A stretch of DNA of 64,000 nt from Devosia lacusdianchii (GCF_022429625.1 NZ_CP092483.1:4141501-4205500), one strand, 5' to 3'; shown: positions 17,869 through 25,930, counted from the first letter of the stretch. Numbers and translations are program-made. The notes: a model not told the origin generated them from the letters alone.

Positions 17869-18411
17869 CTAGTAAGCCTCGAACTTGCCGATGATCTCGA
17901 TCTCGTCACTGGCGCAATCGAAATCGCCTGAAGCATCGGCCGCCTCGCGCGCCAGCTCGTTGGCGTCCTTGTTGGCGATCGCATCGATATAGGCGACGTG
18001 GCAGCTATTGCCCTCGACCAATTGCGTCACCACCAGCACCTGGCCCTTGTTTTCACCGGTTTCCGGATCGGCCGTGTGGTAGCGCACGATGGTGGCGATG
18101 GGCATCCAGCGGCCCAGCTCATTGCTCAGCCGCCATTCGAGCTTGGCCCCCAGCTCGTTGAACGGCGGCAGCGTCTGCCCGTCCGCCATCTTGGCGCCAA
18201 AGCCGTAGATCAGCGAGAAGCGCAGATCGCCTTCGGTCACCATCAAGGGATAGCCCTTGTAGCCCGGGCAGGCCCAGCTGGCGCCGAAATCGTCGGCATC
18301 GAGCACGAGGCACTGATCGAGATTGATGTCGGTATAGGCGCTGTTGAACGCGGCGTGGGCCGGAACCGCCAGGACGAGCGTCAGGAGAGCACTGGCAAGG
18401 ATCTGTTTCAT
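17869..18411 (-). CDS. Secreted protein of unknown function
   Basis: 180 residues with a clear signal peptide (MKQILASALLTLVLAVPAHA, cleavage after residue 20). The mature part begins AFNSAYTDINLDQCLVLDAD and has four cysteines (residues 34, 48, 137, 166), probably two disulfides, and a WACPGYKGYPLMV motif. I do not recognise a characterised family, though similar small periplasmic proteins occur in Hyphomicrobiales. Start is the ATG immediately before the signal peptide. Divergent from ppa with 126 bases between them. Confidence 0.8.
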   Translation of the reverse strand: MKQILASALLTLVLAVPAHAAFNSAYTDINLDQCLVLDADDFGASWACPGYKGYPLMVTEGDLRFSLIYGFGAKMADGQTLPPFNELGAKLEWRLSNELGRWMPIATIVRYHTADPETGENKGQVLVVTQLVEGNSCHVAYIDAIANKDANELAREAADASGDFDCASDEIEIIGKFEAY

Positions 18412-18537
18412 CACGAACTCCGCGCGGGGATAGGGTGGGGCAGCAGCATTGCGCCAAACTGGCTTGCCTTTGCGGCCTGTTCTGGGCACAACGCAACCAC
18501 TTTGTCGCCTCCCCGATGAACGAGACCTGAAGCAAAA

Positions 18538-19071
18538 ATGAACATCGACGCCATCCCGACCGGCAAGAACCCGCCCGACGACCTCAACGTGATCATCGAA
18601 GTCCCCATGGGCGGCGAGCCGATCAAGTACGAAATCGACAAGGCTTCGGGCGCGCTGTTCGTTGACCGGTTCCTCTATACGCCGATGCGCTATCCCGGCA
18701 ATTACGGCTTCGTGCCCCACACTTTGTGCGGCGACGGCGACCCGCTCGACGTCATCGTCATGAACTCGCGTCCCCTGGTGCCCGGCGCTGTCGTGCGCTG
18801 CCGCCCCTTCGGCGTGCTGTTCATGGAAGACGATGGCGGCCAGGACGAGAAGATCCTCGCCGTACCGGTTTCCAAGCTCACCAAGATGTATGACAGCATC
18901 AAGGACATCGCCGACATGCAGCCCATCCAGGTCGAGCGCGTGAAGCACTTCTTCACCCACTACAAGGATCTCGAGCCCGGCAAATGGGCCAAGATTTCCC
19001 ATGTCGGCGGCTATGAGGACGCCAAGCGCGTCATTCTCGAATCCATCGAAATGGCCAAAAACGCAAAATAG
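18538..19071 (+). CDS. ppa: Inorganic pyrophosphatase (soluble, family I)
   Basis: Hydrolyses pyrophosphate to phosphate in the cytoplasm. 177 residues, normal for bacterial family I. Signature [10 protein letters not shown] near residue 64 with the metal-binding aspartates, [11 protein letters not shown] at about 53-63, and the C-terminal [10 protein letters not shown] block. The genome window also encodes a membrane proton pyrophosphatase (hppA at 27214), so pyrophosphate can be used in two ways. Monocistronic. Confidence 0.97.
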   Translation: MNIDAIPTGKNPPDDLNVIIEVPMGGEPIKYEIDKASGALFVDRFLYTPMRYPGNYGFVPHTLCGDGDPLDVIVMNSRPLVPGAVVRCRPFGVLFMEDDGGQDEKILAVPVSKLTKMYDSIKDIADMQPIQVERVKHFFTHYKDLEPGKWAKISHVGGYEDAKRVILESIEMAKNAK

Positions 19072-19143
19072 GCCAGCGCCGCATCCTTGCCACACCGGGT
19101 GTGCATGCCGATCTACCGATCATGCACACCTCCGGAGGCTCCG

Positions 19144-20526
19144 ATGCAACTCGTCCTCGCCGCGCTGGCCTTTGCCGCGCTGATCGCCACCCCTGTTCTG
19201 GCTCAGGAGGCGCCGGTGGTCTCTGACGAAGCGGTTGCCCAGATTCTCGCCGATCGCATCGACCGCGACGGCCAGGGCGTCGGCATCGCCGCCGCCGTGA
19301 TCGAAAACGGCACACCGCGCTTTTTCAATCACGGCACATTCGCCAAAGACGGCGACACGCCCGTCTCCGAAGCGACGCTGTTCGAGGCCGGGTCCCTTGC
19401 AAAGGTCTTCACTAACCTGCTGGTTGCCCAGCTGGTGCTGGACGGCAAGATGGTGCTCGATGCGCCGGTCACCGACTACCTGCCCGAGGGAACCAAGATT
19501 CCCGCCTTTGAAGGCAAGACCATTACCCTGTTCGACCTGGCGACGCATAGCTCGGGCCTACCCTCGGTGCCACCCGAACTGGCCTTTGCCGATCCCGCCA
19601 ACCCTTACAAGCACTACAATGCCGAGCTTCTCTACGGCTTTCTCGCGGCCTACCCGCTGCCGCGGGCCCCGGGCACCGAGTATGAATATTCCAACATCGG
19701 CGCGACGCTGCTCGGCGAAGCCGTGAGCCATGTGAGCGGCCTGCCCTATGGCGAGCTGGTGCAAAAGCGCATCCTCGATCCGCTGGGCATGACCGACACC
19801 ATGCTGGTGGTGCCCGATGCCCTGGCCGACCGCTTTGCCACCGGCCATGACACCGAAGGCCAGCCGGTATCGCATTGGGACTTCGAGGTCTTCGCGCCGG
19901 CCGGCGGCTGGCGATCGACCGCTGCCGATCTCGCCAAATTCGCTGCCGCAGTCAGCGATCAGACCGAGACGCCACTCAAGGATGCTGTCGCCCTGATGCT
20001 CAAGGAGACGAGGCCCGCCGGCTCGCCCAACATGACCATTGGCCTGGCCTGGATCGTGCTCGACCACGAGGGTGCAAGCATTGTCTGGCACAATGGCATG
20101 ACCGGCGGGTTCAACGCCTTCCTCGGTTTTGATCCCGCCAGCGGTCGGGCTGCGGTCGTGCTGGCGAATGCGGCGACCGCAACGGGCATCGAGGATATCG
20201 GCTTCCACCTCATCGATGCCACTGCCCCATTGGCCCCGCAGCCCAAACCGCGCGAGGCCATCACACTCGATCCCGCCGTGCTGGAAAACTATATCGGCAC
20301 CTACGAGCTTGGTCCCGAATTCTCCATAGCCGTTACCGCCGAGGGGCCGCGCCTTTTCATCCAGGCCAGCGGCCAGGATCGCCTTGAGGCCTTCGCCGAG
20401 ACCGAGACGGACTTCTTCCTCAGGGTTGTCGACGCGCAGATCAGCTTCGAGCTCGGCGCCGACGGCAAGGCCACGGACCTAGTGCTGCACCAGAACGGCC
20501 AGAGCACAGCGGGCAGCAAGCAGTGA
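19144..20526 (+). CDS. Secreted serine hydrolase, beta-lactamase class C family
   Basis: 460 residues with a signal peptide (MQLVLAALAFAALIATPVLA) starting at ATG 19144, behind a GGAGG. The catalytic Ser-Leu-Ala-Lys tetrad lies in FEAGSLAKVF (residues about 80-89), the Tyr-Ser-Asn in YEYSNIG (about 180) and the third motif in VWHNGMTGGF (about 316). This is the general serine hydrolase/class C family, which includes esterases, DD-peptidases and lactamases; antibiotic resistance should not be presumed. An extra C-terminal domain (about 380-460) is present. Stop overlaps the next gene in GTGA. Confidence 0.9.
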   Translation: MQLVLAALAFAALIATPVLAQEAPVVSDEAVAQILADRIDRDGQGVGIAAAVIENGTPRFFNHGTFAKDGDTPVSEATLFEAGSLAKVFTNLLVAQLVLDGKMVLDAPVTDYLPEGTKIPAFEGKTITLFDLATHSSGLPSVPPELAFADPANPYKHYNAELLYGFLAAYPLPRAPGTEYEYSNIGATLLGEAVSHVSGLPYGELVQKRILDPLGMTDTMLVVPDALADRFATGHDTEGQPVSHWDFEVFAPAGGWRSTAADLAKFAAAVSDQTETPLKDAVALMLKETRPAGSPNMTIGLAWIVLDHEGASIVWHNGMTGGFNAFLGFDPASGRAAVVLANAATATGIEDIGFHLIDATAPLAPQPKPREAITLDPAVLENYIGTYELGPEFSIAVTAEGPRLFIQASGQDRLEAFAETETDFFLRVVDAQISFELGADGKATDLVLHQNGQSTAGSKQ

Positions 20527-21164
20527 CCGGCCGCATCGTCATTCTCAACGGCACACCGCGCGCCGGTAAATCCTCCATCGCCAAAGCCATGCAGGACACC
20601 TTGCCGGGCAACTGGATCAACCTGGGCGTCGACGCCCAGAACCGCACCCTGCCCGCAGGTCTAATACCGGGGATCGGTTTGCGCCCGGGTGGCGAACGCC
20701 CCCACCTCGAGGCGGTGATTCCCGACCTCTACTTTGCGCTCTACGACACGATCGCGGCCCATGCCCGGCTGGGTTTTGACGTCGTGGCCGACCTTGGTCA
20801 CCACGACAGCTATTCGCGGCCCCTGGGCATTCTGCCCGCCTGCGCGCGGCGGATGGCGGGGCTCGACGTGCTGTTTGTCGGCGTGCGCTGCCCGATCGAC
20901 GAAATCATGCGCCGCCGCAATGCCGATCCCCAGAGCGGATTCTATGTCGGCGGCGATGGGATCCCCGCCCCCGTGCAGCGCTGGCAGGATGCCGTACACG
21001 TCCCAGGTATCTATGACCTTGAACTTGATACCGGAACTCTGGCGCCGGAGGCCTGCGTACCGCTGATCGCCGAGGCGCTCAAAACAGCGCCCAGACCAAG
21101 GGCCTTTGAGAAACTGGCCGCTATCGCCCTAAGCCCATCCGCGCCAGCAGCCGGTCCCGCCTGA
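20523..21164 (+). CDS. Chloramphenicol phosphotransferase-like (CPT family) P-loop kinase
   Basis: 213 residues with a P-loop VILNGTPRAGKSS near the N-terminus, followed by GVDAQNRTLP, LYFALYDTIAAHARLG and VADLGHHDSY, the arrangement of the CPT family. CPT proper phosphorylates chloramphenicol; the family also has many members of unknown substrate, and substrate is not visible here. Starts at GTG overlapping the serine hydrolase stop (GTGA), so the two are co-translated. The last 44 bases overlap the convergent cytochrome b561 gene. Confidence 0.82.
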   Translation: MTGRIVILNGTPRAGKSSIAKAMQDTLPGNWINLGVDAQNRTLPAGLIPGIGLRPGGERPHLEAVIPDLYFALYDTIAAHARLGFDVVADLGHHDSYSRPLGILPACARRMAGLDVLFVGVRCPIDEIMRRRNADPQSGFYVGGDGIPAPVQRWQDAVHVPGIYDLELDTGTLAPEACVPLIAEALKTAPRPRAFEKLAAIALSPSAPAAGPA

Positions 21165-21657
21165 CGAACTGGTGGTAGAGCGCGGCCCCGATATGGCCCG
21201 CCATCAGAACCAACAGGACGCGGGCCAGGATTCCATGCAGCGTGCGGGGCGGCGCCAGCGTGAAATCGGGCAGCGGCAGCGGTGCCGTGCCCACGAGTTG
21301 CAGATTGGCGCCGGTGAGCAGGATGGTGCCGAGGCCGCTCGCCACCATCACCAGGATGACGGCATAGAGCCCGTAATGAACCGAACGGGCCGCCAGCGCC
21401 TGAGCGCGCGACATGCCGCCGACCTCGCGGGGGCGCTTGTCAAAGAACACCCACCAGACAATGCGCAGTACGGTCAGTACGCCGATCATTGTGCCCATGA
21501 CGGCATGGCCGCGCAGCAGGGTGAGCCGGGTGGCCTCGTCCAGCGTATTGGCCGCGCTCAAGCCGCTGATCAGCATGCCGAAGATGGCCAGGGCGGTCAG
21601 CCAGTGGATGGCGACGGCCACGCCGCCATAGCGGGTTGGACTGCTCTTGAGCGACAT
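21121..21657 (-). CDS. Cytochrome b561 family membrane protein
   Basis: 178 residues, four membrane helices. Heme-ligand histidines lie in AVAIHWLTALAIFG (first helix), LLRGHAVMGTMIGVL (second), ARSVHYGLYAVILV (third) and VLMAGHIGAALYHQF (fourth), the pattern of bacterial b561/YodB-type superoxide oxidases. Likely an inner-membrane electron carrier. Start: ATG at 21655-21657, behind a GGAG. It is divergent from a MarR gene and the shared region carries an inverted repeat plus a tandem operator, which suggests control by that MarR. Confidence 0.9.
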   Translation of the reverse strand: MSLKSSPTRYGGVAVAIHWLTALAIFGMLISGLSAANTLDEATRLTLLRGHAVMGTMIGVLTVLRIVWWVFFDKRPREVGGMSRAQALAARSVHYGLYAVILVMVASGLGTILLTGANLQLVGTAPLPLPDFTLAPPRTLHGILARVLLVLMAGHIGAALYHQFVRRDRLLARMGLGR

Positions 21658-21667
21658 GGCGGGCTCC

Positions 21668-21690
21668 TTGCGTTGTGGATGGCAACGCAA
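21668..21690. repeat. 8-bp inverted repeat in the b561 leader
   Basis: TTGCGTTG and CAACGCAA pair perfectly around a 7-base loop. It is 10 bases upstream of the b561 start codon, so it may be an operator or a leader hairpin near the ribosome-binding site. Confidence 0.5.
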
Positions 21691-21692
21691 TA

Positions 21693-21730
21693 TAGATAGC
21701 ACACTATGTATTTAGATAGCAAGCTATGTA
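21693..21730. promoter_or_regulatory. Tandem candidate MarR operator
   Basis: Two direct copies of TAGATAGCA-N3-TATGTA begin at 21693 and 21713, exactly 20 bases apart, or about two helical turns. Each contains an ATAG...CTAT inverted repeat; the second is ATAGC-AA-GCTAT. They fill the gap between the divergent b561 and marR genes, and the second ends one base before the marR start codon. That is where an autoregulating MarR dimer would bind. Confidence 0.68.
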
Positions 21731-21731
21731 A

Positions 21732-22229
21732 ATGACCCTCACTCGCGAGACCTCCGCCGGCTACATGACCAACTGGGCGGCGCGCCTGTTTACCCGCGAA
21801 CTGGAGCGGCAGCTCGCACCCACAGGCATTGCCCCGGCCTATATGCCCATCCTGTTCGCCCTGGCGGGGGGAAGGGTCATGACCCAGAAAGCGCTGGCCC
21901 AGCGCGCGGCGGTGGAACAGCCGACCATGGCGCAGACACTCAAGCGCATGGAACGCGATGGCTTTGCCGTGCGCCGCCCGGATCCCGATGACAAACGCAG
22001 CGCCCTGGTCTCGCTGACACCAAAGGCGGCCGCCTTGATCGAGACCGTCGAGACAGTGGTCACCCGGATCAATGCCGTGGCCTTGGCGCCACTGGACGGA
22101 GCCGAGCGTGAACTGTTTCTGGCGCTGATGCACCGTATCGTCGGGGCGCTGGAGGAGCGCGACGGGCAAGAGCCCCCCCTGGGGGACGGGCAAGGGCCCG
22201 CCCTGGGGGATGGCGAGAGCCGGCCCTAG
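21732..22229 (+). CDS. MarR family transcriptional regulator
   Basis: 165 residues. The winged helix lies at about 45-105 with the recognition helix QKALAQRAAVEQPTMAQTLK and wing RRPDPDDKRSALVSLT (the DxRS/A motif of MarR). The N-terminal and C-terminal helices form the dimer interface; the C-terminal tail is a short low-complexity repeat (GDGQEPPLGDGQGPALGDG). The ligand is unknown. Placement opposite a b561 gene and next to a tandem operator suggests it controls both. Its stop and the DUF2314 stop share the palindrome CTAG. Confidence 0.92.
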   Translation: MTLTRETSAGYMTNWAARLFTRELERQLAPTGIAPAYMPILFALAGGRVMTQKALAQRAAVEQPTMAQTLKRMERDGFAVRRPDPDDKRSALVSLTPKAAALIETVETVVTRINAVALAPLDGAERELFLALMHRIVGALEERDGQEPPLGDGQGPALGDGESRP

Positions 22230-22699
22230 GGCTCGGCGAGCAGAGCGCGCAGGGCCGCGGCTTCCTTCTTTTCCAGATGCGGCAACATCACCCGCAGCGT
22301 TTCGGCACCCACGATCTTGTCGTCGCGGTAGAACAGCCAGTCGGAAATCACCTCGGGGTCGACCGACACGCGCTCGCCATAGGCGACGGTGAAGACATTG
22401 ACCGGCTCGTTGGAAATGACGCAGGTCGCCGACCGGGCGGTGCCGGCGATTTCCCCGCACCAAAAATGCTCGGTCTCTCTGCCATCGGAAATGCCCAGCT
22501 TGAGCGAGAAATCCGCCTCGTTATCGGCCGGGTCGGCGAACCGCTCCCAGAATTCCGGCAACCCGTCCCGCGCCTTGGCGATGGCGGCGTTCATTTCCGG
22601 GTCCTCGGTGGAAAACTCGACGACGCTATCCTCGGCGCTGACGGGCATCACGGCCAGAACAAGAGCGGCCAAGCCGACGAAACGAGTAATCCTGCGCAT
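22226..22699 (-). CDS. Secreted DUF2314 protein
   Basis: 157 residues with a signal peptide (MRRITRFVGLAALVLAVMPVSA). The mature region VEFSTEDPEMNAAIAKARDGLPEFWERF and later FSLKLGISDGRETEHFWC matches DUF2314, a small alpha/beta domain found in many bacteria with no known activity. The WFY-rich segment FWCGEIAGT is characteristic. Start: ATG at 22697-22699, where the signal peptide begins. It converges on marR with a four-base overlap. Confidence 0.82.
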   Translation of the reverse strand: MRRITRFVGLAALVLAVMPVSAEDSVVEFSTEDPEMNAAIAKARDGLPEFWERFADPADNEADFSLKLGISDGRETEHFWCGEIAGTARSATCVISNEPVNVFTVAYGERVSVDPEVISDWLFYRDDKIVGAETLRVMLPHLEKKEAAALRALLAEP

Positions 22700-22804
22700 G
22701 CTTTTCTTGATACCCCCAAACACTGCCCGCAATTGAACCCGCAGATTATGACCGCAATGCGAGTCGGGGGGATAAAGCGGGACTTGCCCCCTGCCCCGGA
22801 AGCG

Positions 22805-23671
22805 CTAGTGCGCCTCCAGATGTCCGAGCTTTTCGGGATTGCGCACCACATAGATCCCCTTGACCCGCCCGCCCTCGACCAGCAGAGCGGTGGTTTGCAA
22901 CCCATCGCTCTCTTCGGTGACGAAGCCGGGCAGCCCGTTGATCATGGCCAGGCGCACCAGCCGCGAGCCGCGCTCGGCAAACACGCTTGCCAGCCCCGCA
23001 TGCAGCGCCAGCACCGGATCGAGACCGATCACCGCCTGGCTCAGCGCCGGACGCTTGCCGCCGCCATCGGTGACCAGCACCACGTCTTCGGCCAAGAGCG
23101 CCTGCAATTGCCCCATATCGCCATGGCGCGTTGCGGCGAAGAACGCTTCGGCAATGGCGAGGCTGCGGTCCTGCGACAGCGGAAAGCGCGGCCGCGCCTC
23201 GCGCACATGGGTGCGGGCCCGGCTGGCCAACTGCCGACAGGCGGCCGGGTCCTTGCCGATGGTTTCCCCGATTTCGGCAAAGCCGACGCCGAACACGTCG
23301 TGCAGCAGGAACGCCGCCCGCTCCAGCGGCGACAGCCGTTCCAGCGCCAGCAGCAAAGGCAATGTCACGTCGTCGTCTATGCTATCGACCTCCGGCTCGA
23401 CCACCGGCTCGGGCAGCCACGGCCCGACATAAGTCTCGCGCCGCCGCCGCGCCGATTTGAGCACGTCGAGGCAAAGCCGCGTCACCGTACGCATCAGGAA
23501 GCCCTCGGGCTCGCGTACATCATCGCGCTCGGCCTTGAGCCAGCGGATGAACGCCTCCTGCACCACATCCTCGGCATCGGCACGCGAGCCGAGCATGCGA
23601 TAGGCGACGCGCAGGAGGCGCGGCCGGATCGGTTCGAACGTGGTGGCGGCGCCCTGCCCCGACGCCTCCAT
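22805..23671 (-). CDS. sigJ: ECF41-type sigma factor (SigJ) with SnoaL-like C-terminal domain
   Basis: 288 residues. Sigma region 2 (FEPIRPRLLRVAYRMLGSRA, then DAEDVVQEAFIRW) spans about residues 12-75, and region 4 (LERLSPLERAAFLLHDVFG) about 110-160. The C-terminal SnoaL-like domain (LVTDGGGKRPALSQ, LVEGGRVKGIYVVRNPEKL) is diagnostic of ECF41, in which this fused domain regulates activity instead of a separate anti-sigma factor. The start overlaps the upstream gene stop in TGATG. The upstream decarboxylase is the classical ECF41 partner, and a consensus ECF41-type promoter precedes the pair. Confidence 0.93.
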   Translation of the reverse strand: MEASGQGAATTFEPIRPRLLRVAYRMLGSRADAEDVVQEAFIRWLKAERDDVREPEGFLMRTVTRLCLDVLKSARRRRETYVGPWLPEPVVEPEVDSIDDDVTLPLLLALERLSPLERAAFLLHDVFGVGFAEIGETIGKDPAACRQLASRARTHVREARPRFPLSQDRSLAIAEAFFAATRHGDMGQLQALLAEDVVLVTDGGGKRPALSQAVIGLDPVLALHAGLASVFAERGSRLVRLAMINGLPGFVTEESDGLQTTALLVEGGRVKGIYVVRNPEKLGHLEAH

Positions 23672-24132
23672 CAGGCGGCGACCCGCGATGCGGCGGCCGG
23701 ATGCTTGACCCTGAAGGCCAGGTTGAGCCGGTTGAAGGCGTTGATGGCGGAGATCATCAAGGTGAGTTTGACCTGTTCTTCGGGCGTAAACTGGGCCGCC
23801 ACGGCTTCATAGGCCCGCTCGCGCGCCGCCTCGTCGCCGAGCACGGAGAGCACTTCGGTCCAGCCCATGGCGGCCCGTTCACGCTCGCTATAGAGCGGGG
23901 ATTCCCGCCACGCGTCGAGGAGGAAAATCCGCATCTCGCTTTCGCCCGCCTTGATTGCGTCACGCGTATGCATGTGCAGGCACATGGCGCAGCCATTGAT
24001 CTGGCTGGCGCGAATCTTGATGAGTTCGACCAGGCTGGGCTCAAGCCCCATTTCGGCGACGGTGGTACTGAAATCGATCAGCGGCTGCACCAGCGGATAA
24101 GCGACGGCATAGGGGTTTGGACGATTGCTCAC
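23671..24132 (-). CDS. Carboxymuconolactone decarboxylase-like protein (ECF41 partner)
   Basis: 153 residues from a GTG start. The AhpD/CMD fold is shown by LVELIKIRASQINGCAMCLHMHTRDA, with the CxxC and trailing histidine that form the redox active site (C48, C51, H55 approx). Family members are alkylhydroperoxidase-like thiol enzymes. In ECF41 systems such a gene is normally the target of the neighbouring sigma factor. It precedes sigJ with TGATG overlap. The GTG was chosen because an AGGAG lies upstream and the start sits in the family position. Confidence 0.9.
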   Translation of the reverse strand: MSNRPNPYAVAYPLVQPLIDFSTTVAEMGLEPSLVELIKIRASQINGCAMCLHMHTRDAIKAGESEMRIFLLDAWRESPLYSERERAAMGWTEVLSVLGDEAARERAYEAVAAQFTPEEQVKLTLMISAINAFNRLNLAFRVKHPAAASRVAA

Positions 24133-24171
24133 GGCATTTTCTCCTGTTGCTGGGTGGTCCCATGAAATCAG

Positions 24172-24198
24172 GACGAGATGGCCGCGACGGGTGTGACA
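24172..24198 (-). promoter_or_regulatory. ECF41 consensus promoter
   Basis: On the minus strand this reads TGTCACA, 16 bases, then CGTC. It is an exact match to the TGTCACA-N16-CGTC consensus I recall from published ECF41 work. It lies 39 bases upstream of the GTG of the decarboxylase gene, ahead of the decarboxylase-sigJ pair, and so suggests autoregulation. Confidence 0.8.
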
Positions 24199-24199
24199 T

Positions 24200-24223
24200 G
24201 GGCGGCAGAAATTTCCGCCGCCC
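24200..24223 (-). terminator. Hairpin downstream of the reductase gene
   Basis: GGGCGGC and GCCGCCC pair, with GAAATTTC in the middle, forming a nearly perfect 24-base palindrome. It starts 7 bases beyond the reductase stop and just upstream of the ECF41-type promoter. There is no T-run, so it is a weaker terminator candidate. Confidence 0.5.
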
Positions 24224-24230
24224 ACCCAAT

Positions 24231-24785
24231 TCAATCGGCCCGCTTGGCGTAGGTCAGCACCACGTTGCCTTTGGATGTCACCTGGCTCGACTTGAGTTCG
24301 AGGCGCGTCGTGGCGGTGCCGTCTTCGAACAGGCGACGGCCTTTGCCGGCGACGACCGGGTGGATGATGAGGGTCAGTTCGTCGATGAGGCCTGCCAGCA
24401 GCAACTGGCGCACCAGCGACATGCCGGCCATGGCCGCGATCGTGCCGCCCTTCTGGCTCTTGAGATCGCGCACGAAAGCTTCGAGATCGCCCTCGATCAG
24501 CGTGGAATTGCTCCAGCTGAGATCGGTCGGCTTGAGCGTGCGCGAGGCAACGAATTTGGGGACAGTGTTGATGAAGCTGCCGAAATCCTGGTCCTGCTCG
24601 GCAGAGGGCCAGTAGCCGGCCCATTCCTGGTAGCCCTGGCGACCCAGCAGCACCGTATCGACATCGGCCATCACGGCGCCGAGCAACTGGCCCAGCTCAT
24701 CATCGAAGCTATCGAACTGCCACTGATCGGGGGCTTCGGCAACGCCATCGACAGAGTAGAATAGGCCGGCTGTAACTTTACGCAT
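24231..24785 (-). CDS. Dihydrofolate reductase-fold (RibD C-terminal type) protein
   Basis: 184 residues from MRKVTAGLFYSVDGVAEAP. This is the RibD-C/YwjB group: a DHFR-like fold with LFYSVDGV at the N-terminus, ADVDTVLLGRQGYQEWAGYWP in the first third, the nucleotide-binding GTIAAMAGMSLVRQLL and the C-terminal IIHPVVAGKGRRLFED. Such proteins are reductases of unknown substrate and should not be taken for folate reductase. A weak ECF41-like promoter lies 20 bases upstream, suggesting it belongs to the adjacent sigma-factor regulon. A hairpin follows the stop. Confidence 0.88.
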   Translation of the reverse strand: MRKVTAGLFYSVDGVAEAPDQWQFDSFDDELGQLLGAVMADVDTVLLGRQGYQEWAGYWPSAEQDQDFGSFINTVPKFVASRTLKPTDLSWSNSTLIEGDLEAFVRDLKSQKGGTIAAMAGMSLVRQLLLAGLIDELTLIIHPVVAGKGRRLFEDGTATTRLELKSSQVTSKGNVVLTYAKRAD

Positions 24786-24804
24786 TGGTTTCTCCCGTGG
24801 ATCT

Positions 24805-24831
24805 GGCGACCGTCTTGGCTGCCATCTGACA
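24805..24831 (-). promoter_or_regulatory. Second, weaker ECF41-like promoter
   Basis: Minus strand reads TGTCAGA-N16-CGCC, one mismatch in each half of the ECF41 consensus with the same spacing. It is 20 bases upstream of the reductase start. Suggestive because of the position next to the ECF41 operon; two mismatches in eleven defined bases also make chance possible. Confidence 0.45.
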
Positions 24832-25204
24832 CCGCGACGAGTCGGGTGAGAAAACTTCGACATTTTGCGCGAAGTTTTCTTCGTACATGCGAAAGCGCCG
24901 GTCGGCGATTACCTCCGGTTTCATGAAATGAGCGGGCCCCGAGGCGATGGCCGCCCCCGAGTTTTGTTTAGTGAGACGGAAACCGCCTCGGGGCGCCGGT
25001 TTTGGAACGATACTCGGGGATCGCGGTGTGGGGACGCTCGCCCCAGCCGGCCAGTATCTGAACCTGCGCGGCAGCGAAGCCGGCACGGCGCCCTCCGCCA
25101 CTGTTCGCCTGCAGGCCGCTCATGCGGAGGGATGGGGAGAGTATGCGGGAGGTTTTTGGAGCGGGGATAAGACGGATAGGAGCGATAAATGCCCCACTCG
25201 GCGG

Positions 25205-25302
25205 TGTCATTCCGGCGCAGGCCGGAATCCATGCGGTGGGCTATCCAGACGCTGGATGAGGCGGGTTGCCCCGGATATGGATCCCGGCCTGCGCCGGGAT
25301 GA
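25205..25302. repeat. Palindromic repeat doublet (CCGG-GCAG type)
   Basis: Two hairpins in inverted orientation: ATTCCGGC-GCAG-GCCGGAAT (25208-25227) and ATCCCGGC-CTGC-GCCGGGAT (25280-25299). The loops are complementary, so the arms are inverted copies of one element with a spacer of about 50 bases. Standard BIME/REP architecture. Confidence 0.75.
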
Positions 25303-25350
25303 CATCGAGGGTGAGGACAGTTTGCCGCCCATGCTGGACCATTCGCCGCC

Positions 25351-25427
25351 GTCACCGTCGGGCCTGACCCGAGGGCGTTACACTGACTCGGCAAGTACAG
25401 AGCCCTCGGGTCGAGCCCGAGGGTGAC
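25351..25427. repeat. Palindromic repeat doublet (GTCACCCTCGGG type)
   Basis: Arms at 25351-25375 and 25403-25427 are inverted copies: GTCACC-GTCGGG...CCCGAGGG and CCCTCGGG...CCCGAGGGTGAC. A related doublet lies at 43991-44074 and a single copy at 33699-33727, so this is a dispersed family. Confidence 0.78.
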
Positions 25428-25447
25428 GCCTCGTGGGTTGGGTGATC

Positions 25448-25930
25448 TCAGAGCCGACCCAGAAATTCCAGCACACGCTGCATCACCAGATCGGCCGCTG
25501 CCTTGTCGTAATCGGGCAGCGACGCATCGGTGAAGAGATGCCCGTTGCCGGGATAGAGGAACATCGCCCCGTCCTCGGCCTCAGCGATCAGCGCCCGCGC
25601 CGCGTCGATATCACCCGAATCGACGAATTCGGGATCGGCATCCATGGCGTGAATCTGCACCGGCAGCCGGGCCGGCCATTCCCCGAACTCGCTGACCGGC
25701 ACCGCACCATGGAGAAAGACGGCACCGCGCACCCCCGGCCGTGTCTGCGCCAAAGCCTGCGCCGGCATCACGCCCAGCGACATGCCGATATAGACGAGGT
25801 CGTCGGGGAAGCCTTCAGCAGCCGCCCGGCCACGCGCGATGATGGTCGAGAAGCCGGGCGTCTGCACGTAGGCAGCGCCTGATGGGATGGAGTCGAACAG
25901 CTTGCCATCGAGCAGGTCGGGGACATGCAC
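25448..25930 (-). pseudogene. Dienelactone hydrolase family, 5'-truncated
   Basis: 160 residues read from a GTG at 25928-25930 (HVPDLLDGKLFDSI). The frame continues upstream only for a few codons (PGHIVHVPD) to a stop, and the Shedu gene begins there. Full-length COG0412 proteins begin with about 30 to 40 more residues containing the first beta strand. Remaining features are YIGMSLGVMPAQALA, where the nucleophile elbow would be Gly-x-Ser-x-Gly, and HAMDADPEF and YPGNGHLF with the catalytic Asp and His. The missing N-terminus makes activity doubtful; a GTG-initiated short protein cannot be excluded. Confidence 0.75.

Larger units (their letters stand above)
24850..25447. other. Gene-free accessory-region gap with repeats
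   Basis: About 600 bases between the reductase gene and the truncated dienelactone hydrolase without a credible gene. Open frames here lack family features and plausible ribosome sites. It contains two palindromic doublets (25205-25302 and 25351-25427). It is the left margin of the spot where the Shedu gene has entered, and may be a scar of gene loss. Confidence 0.6.

Noticed and set aside
19144..21164. Serine hydrolase and CPT-like pair as an antibiotic-resistance unit
   Set aside because: Both families are broad, and nothing in sequence or context identifies a drug substrate.
24865..25394. Open frames in the gene-free gap, on both strands
   Set aside because: Translations are Arg/Pro-rich and unlike proteins; they overlap the palindromic repeats and lack ribosome sites.
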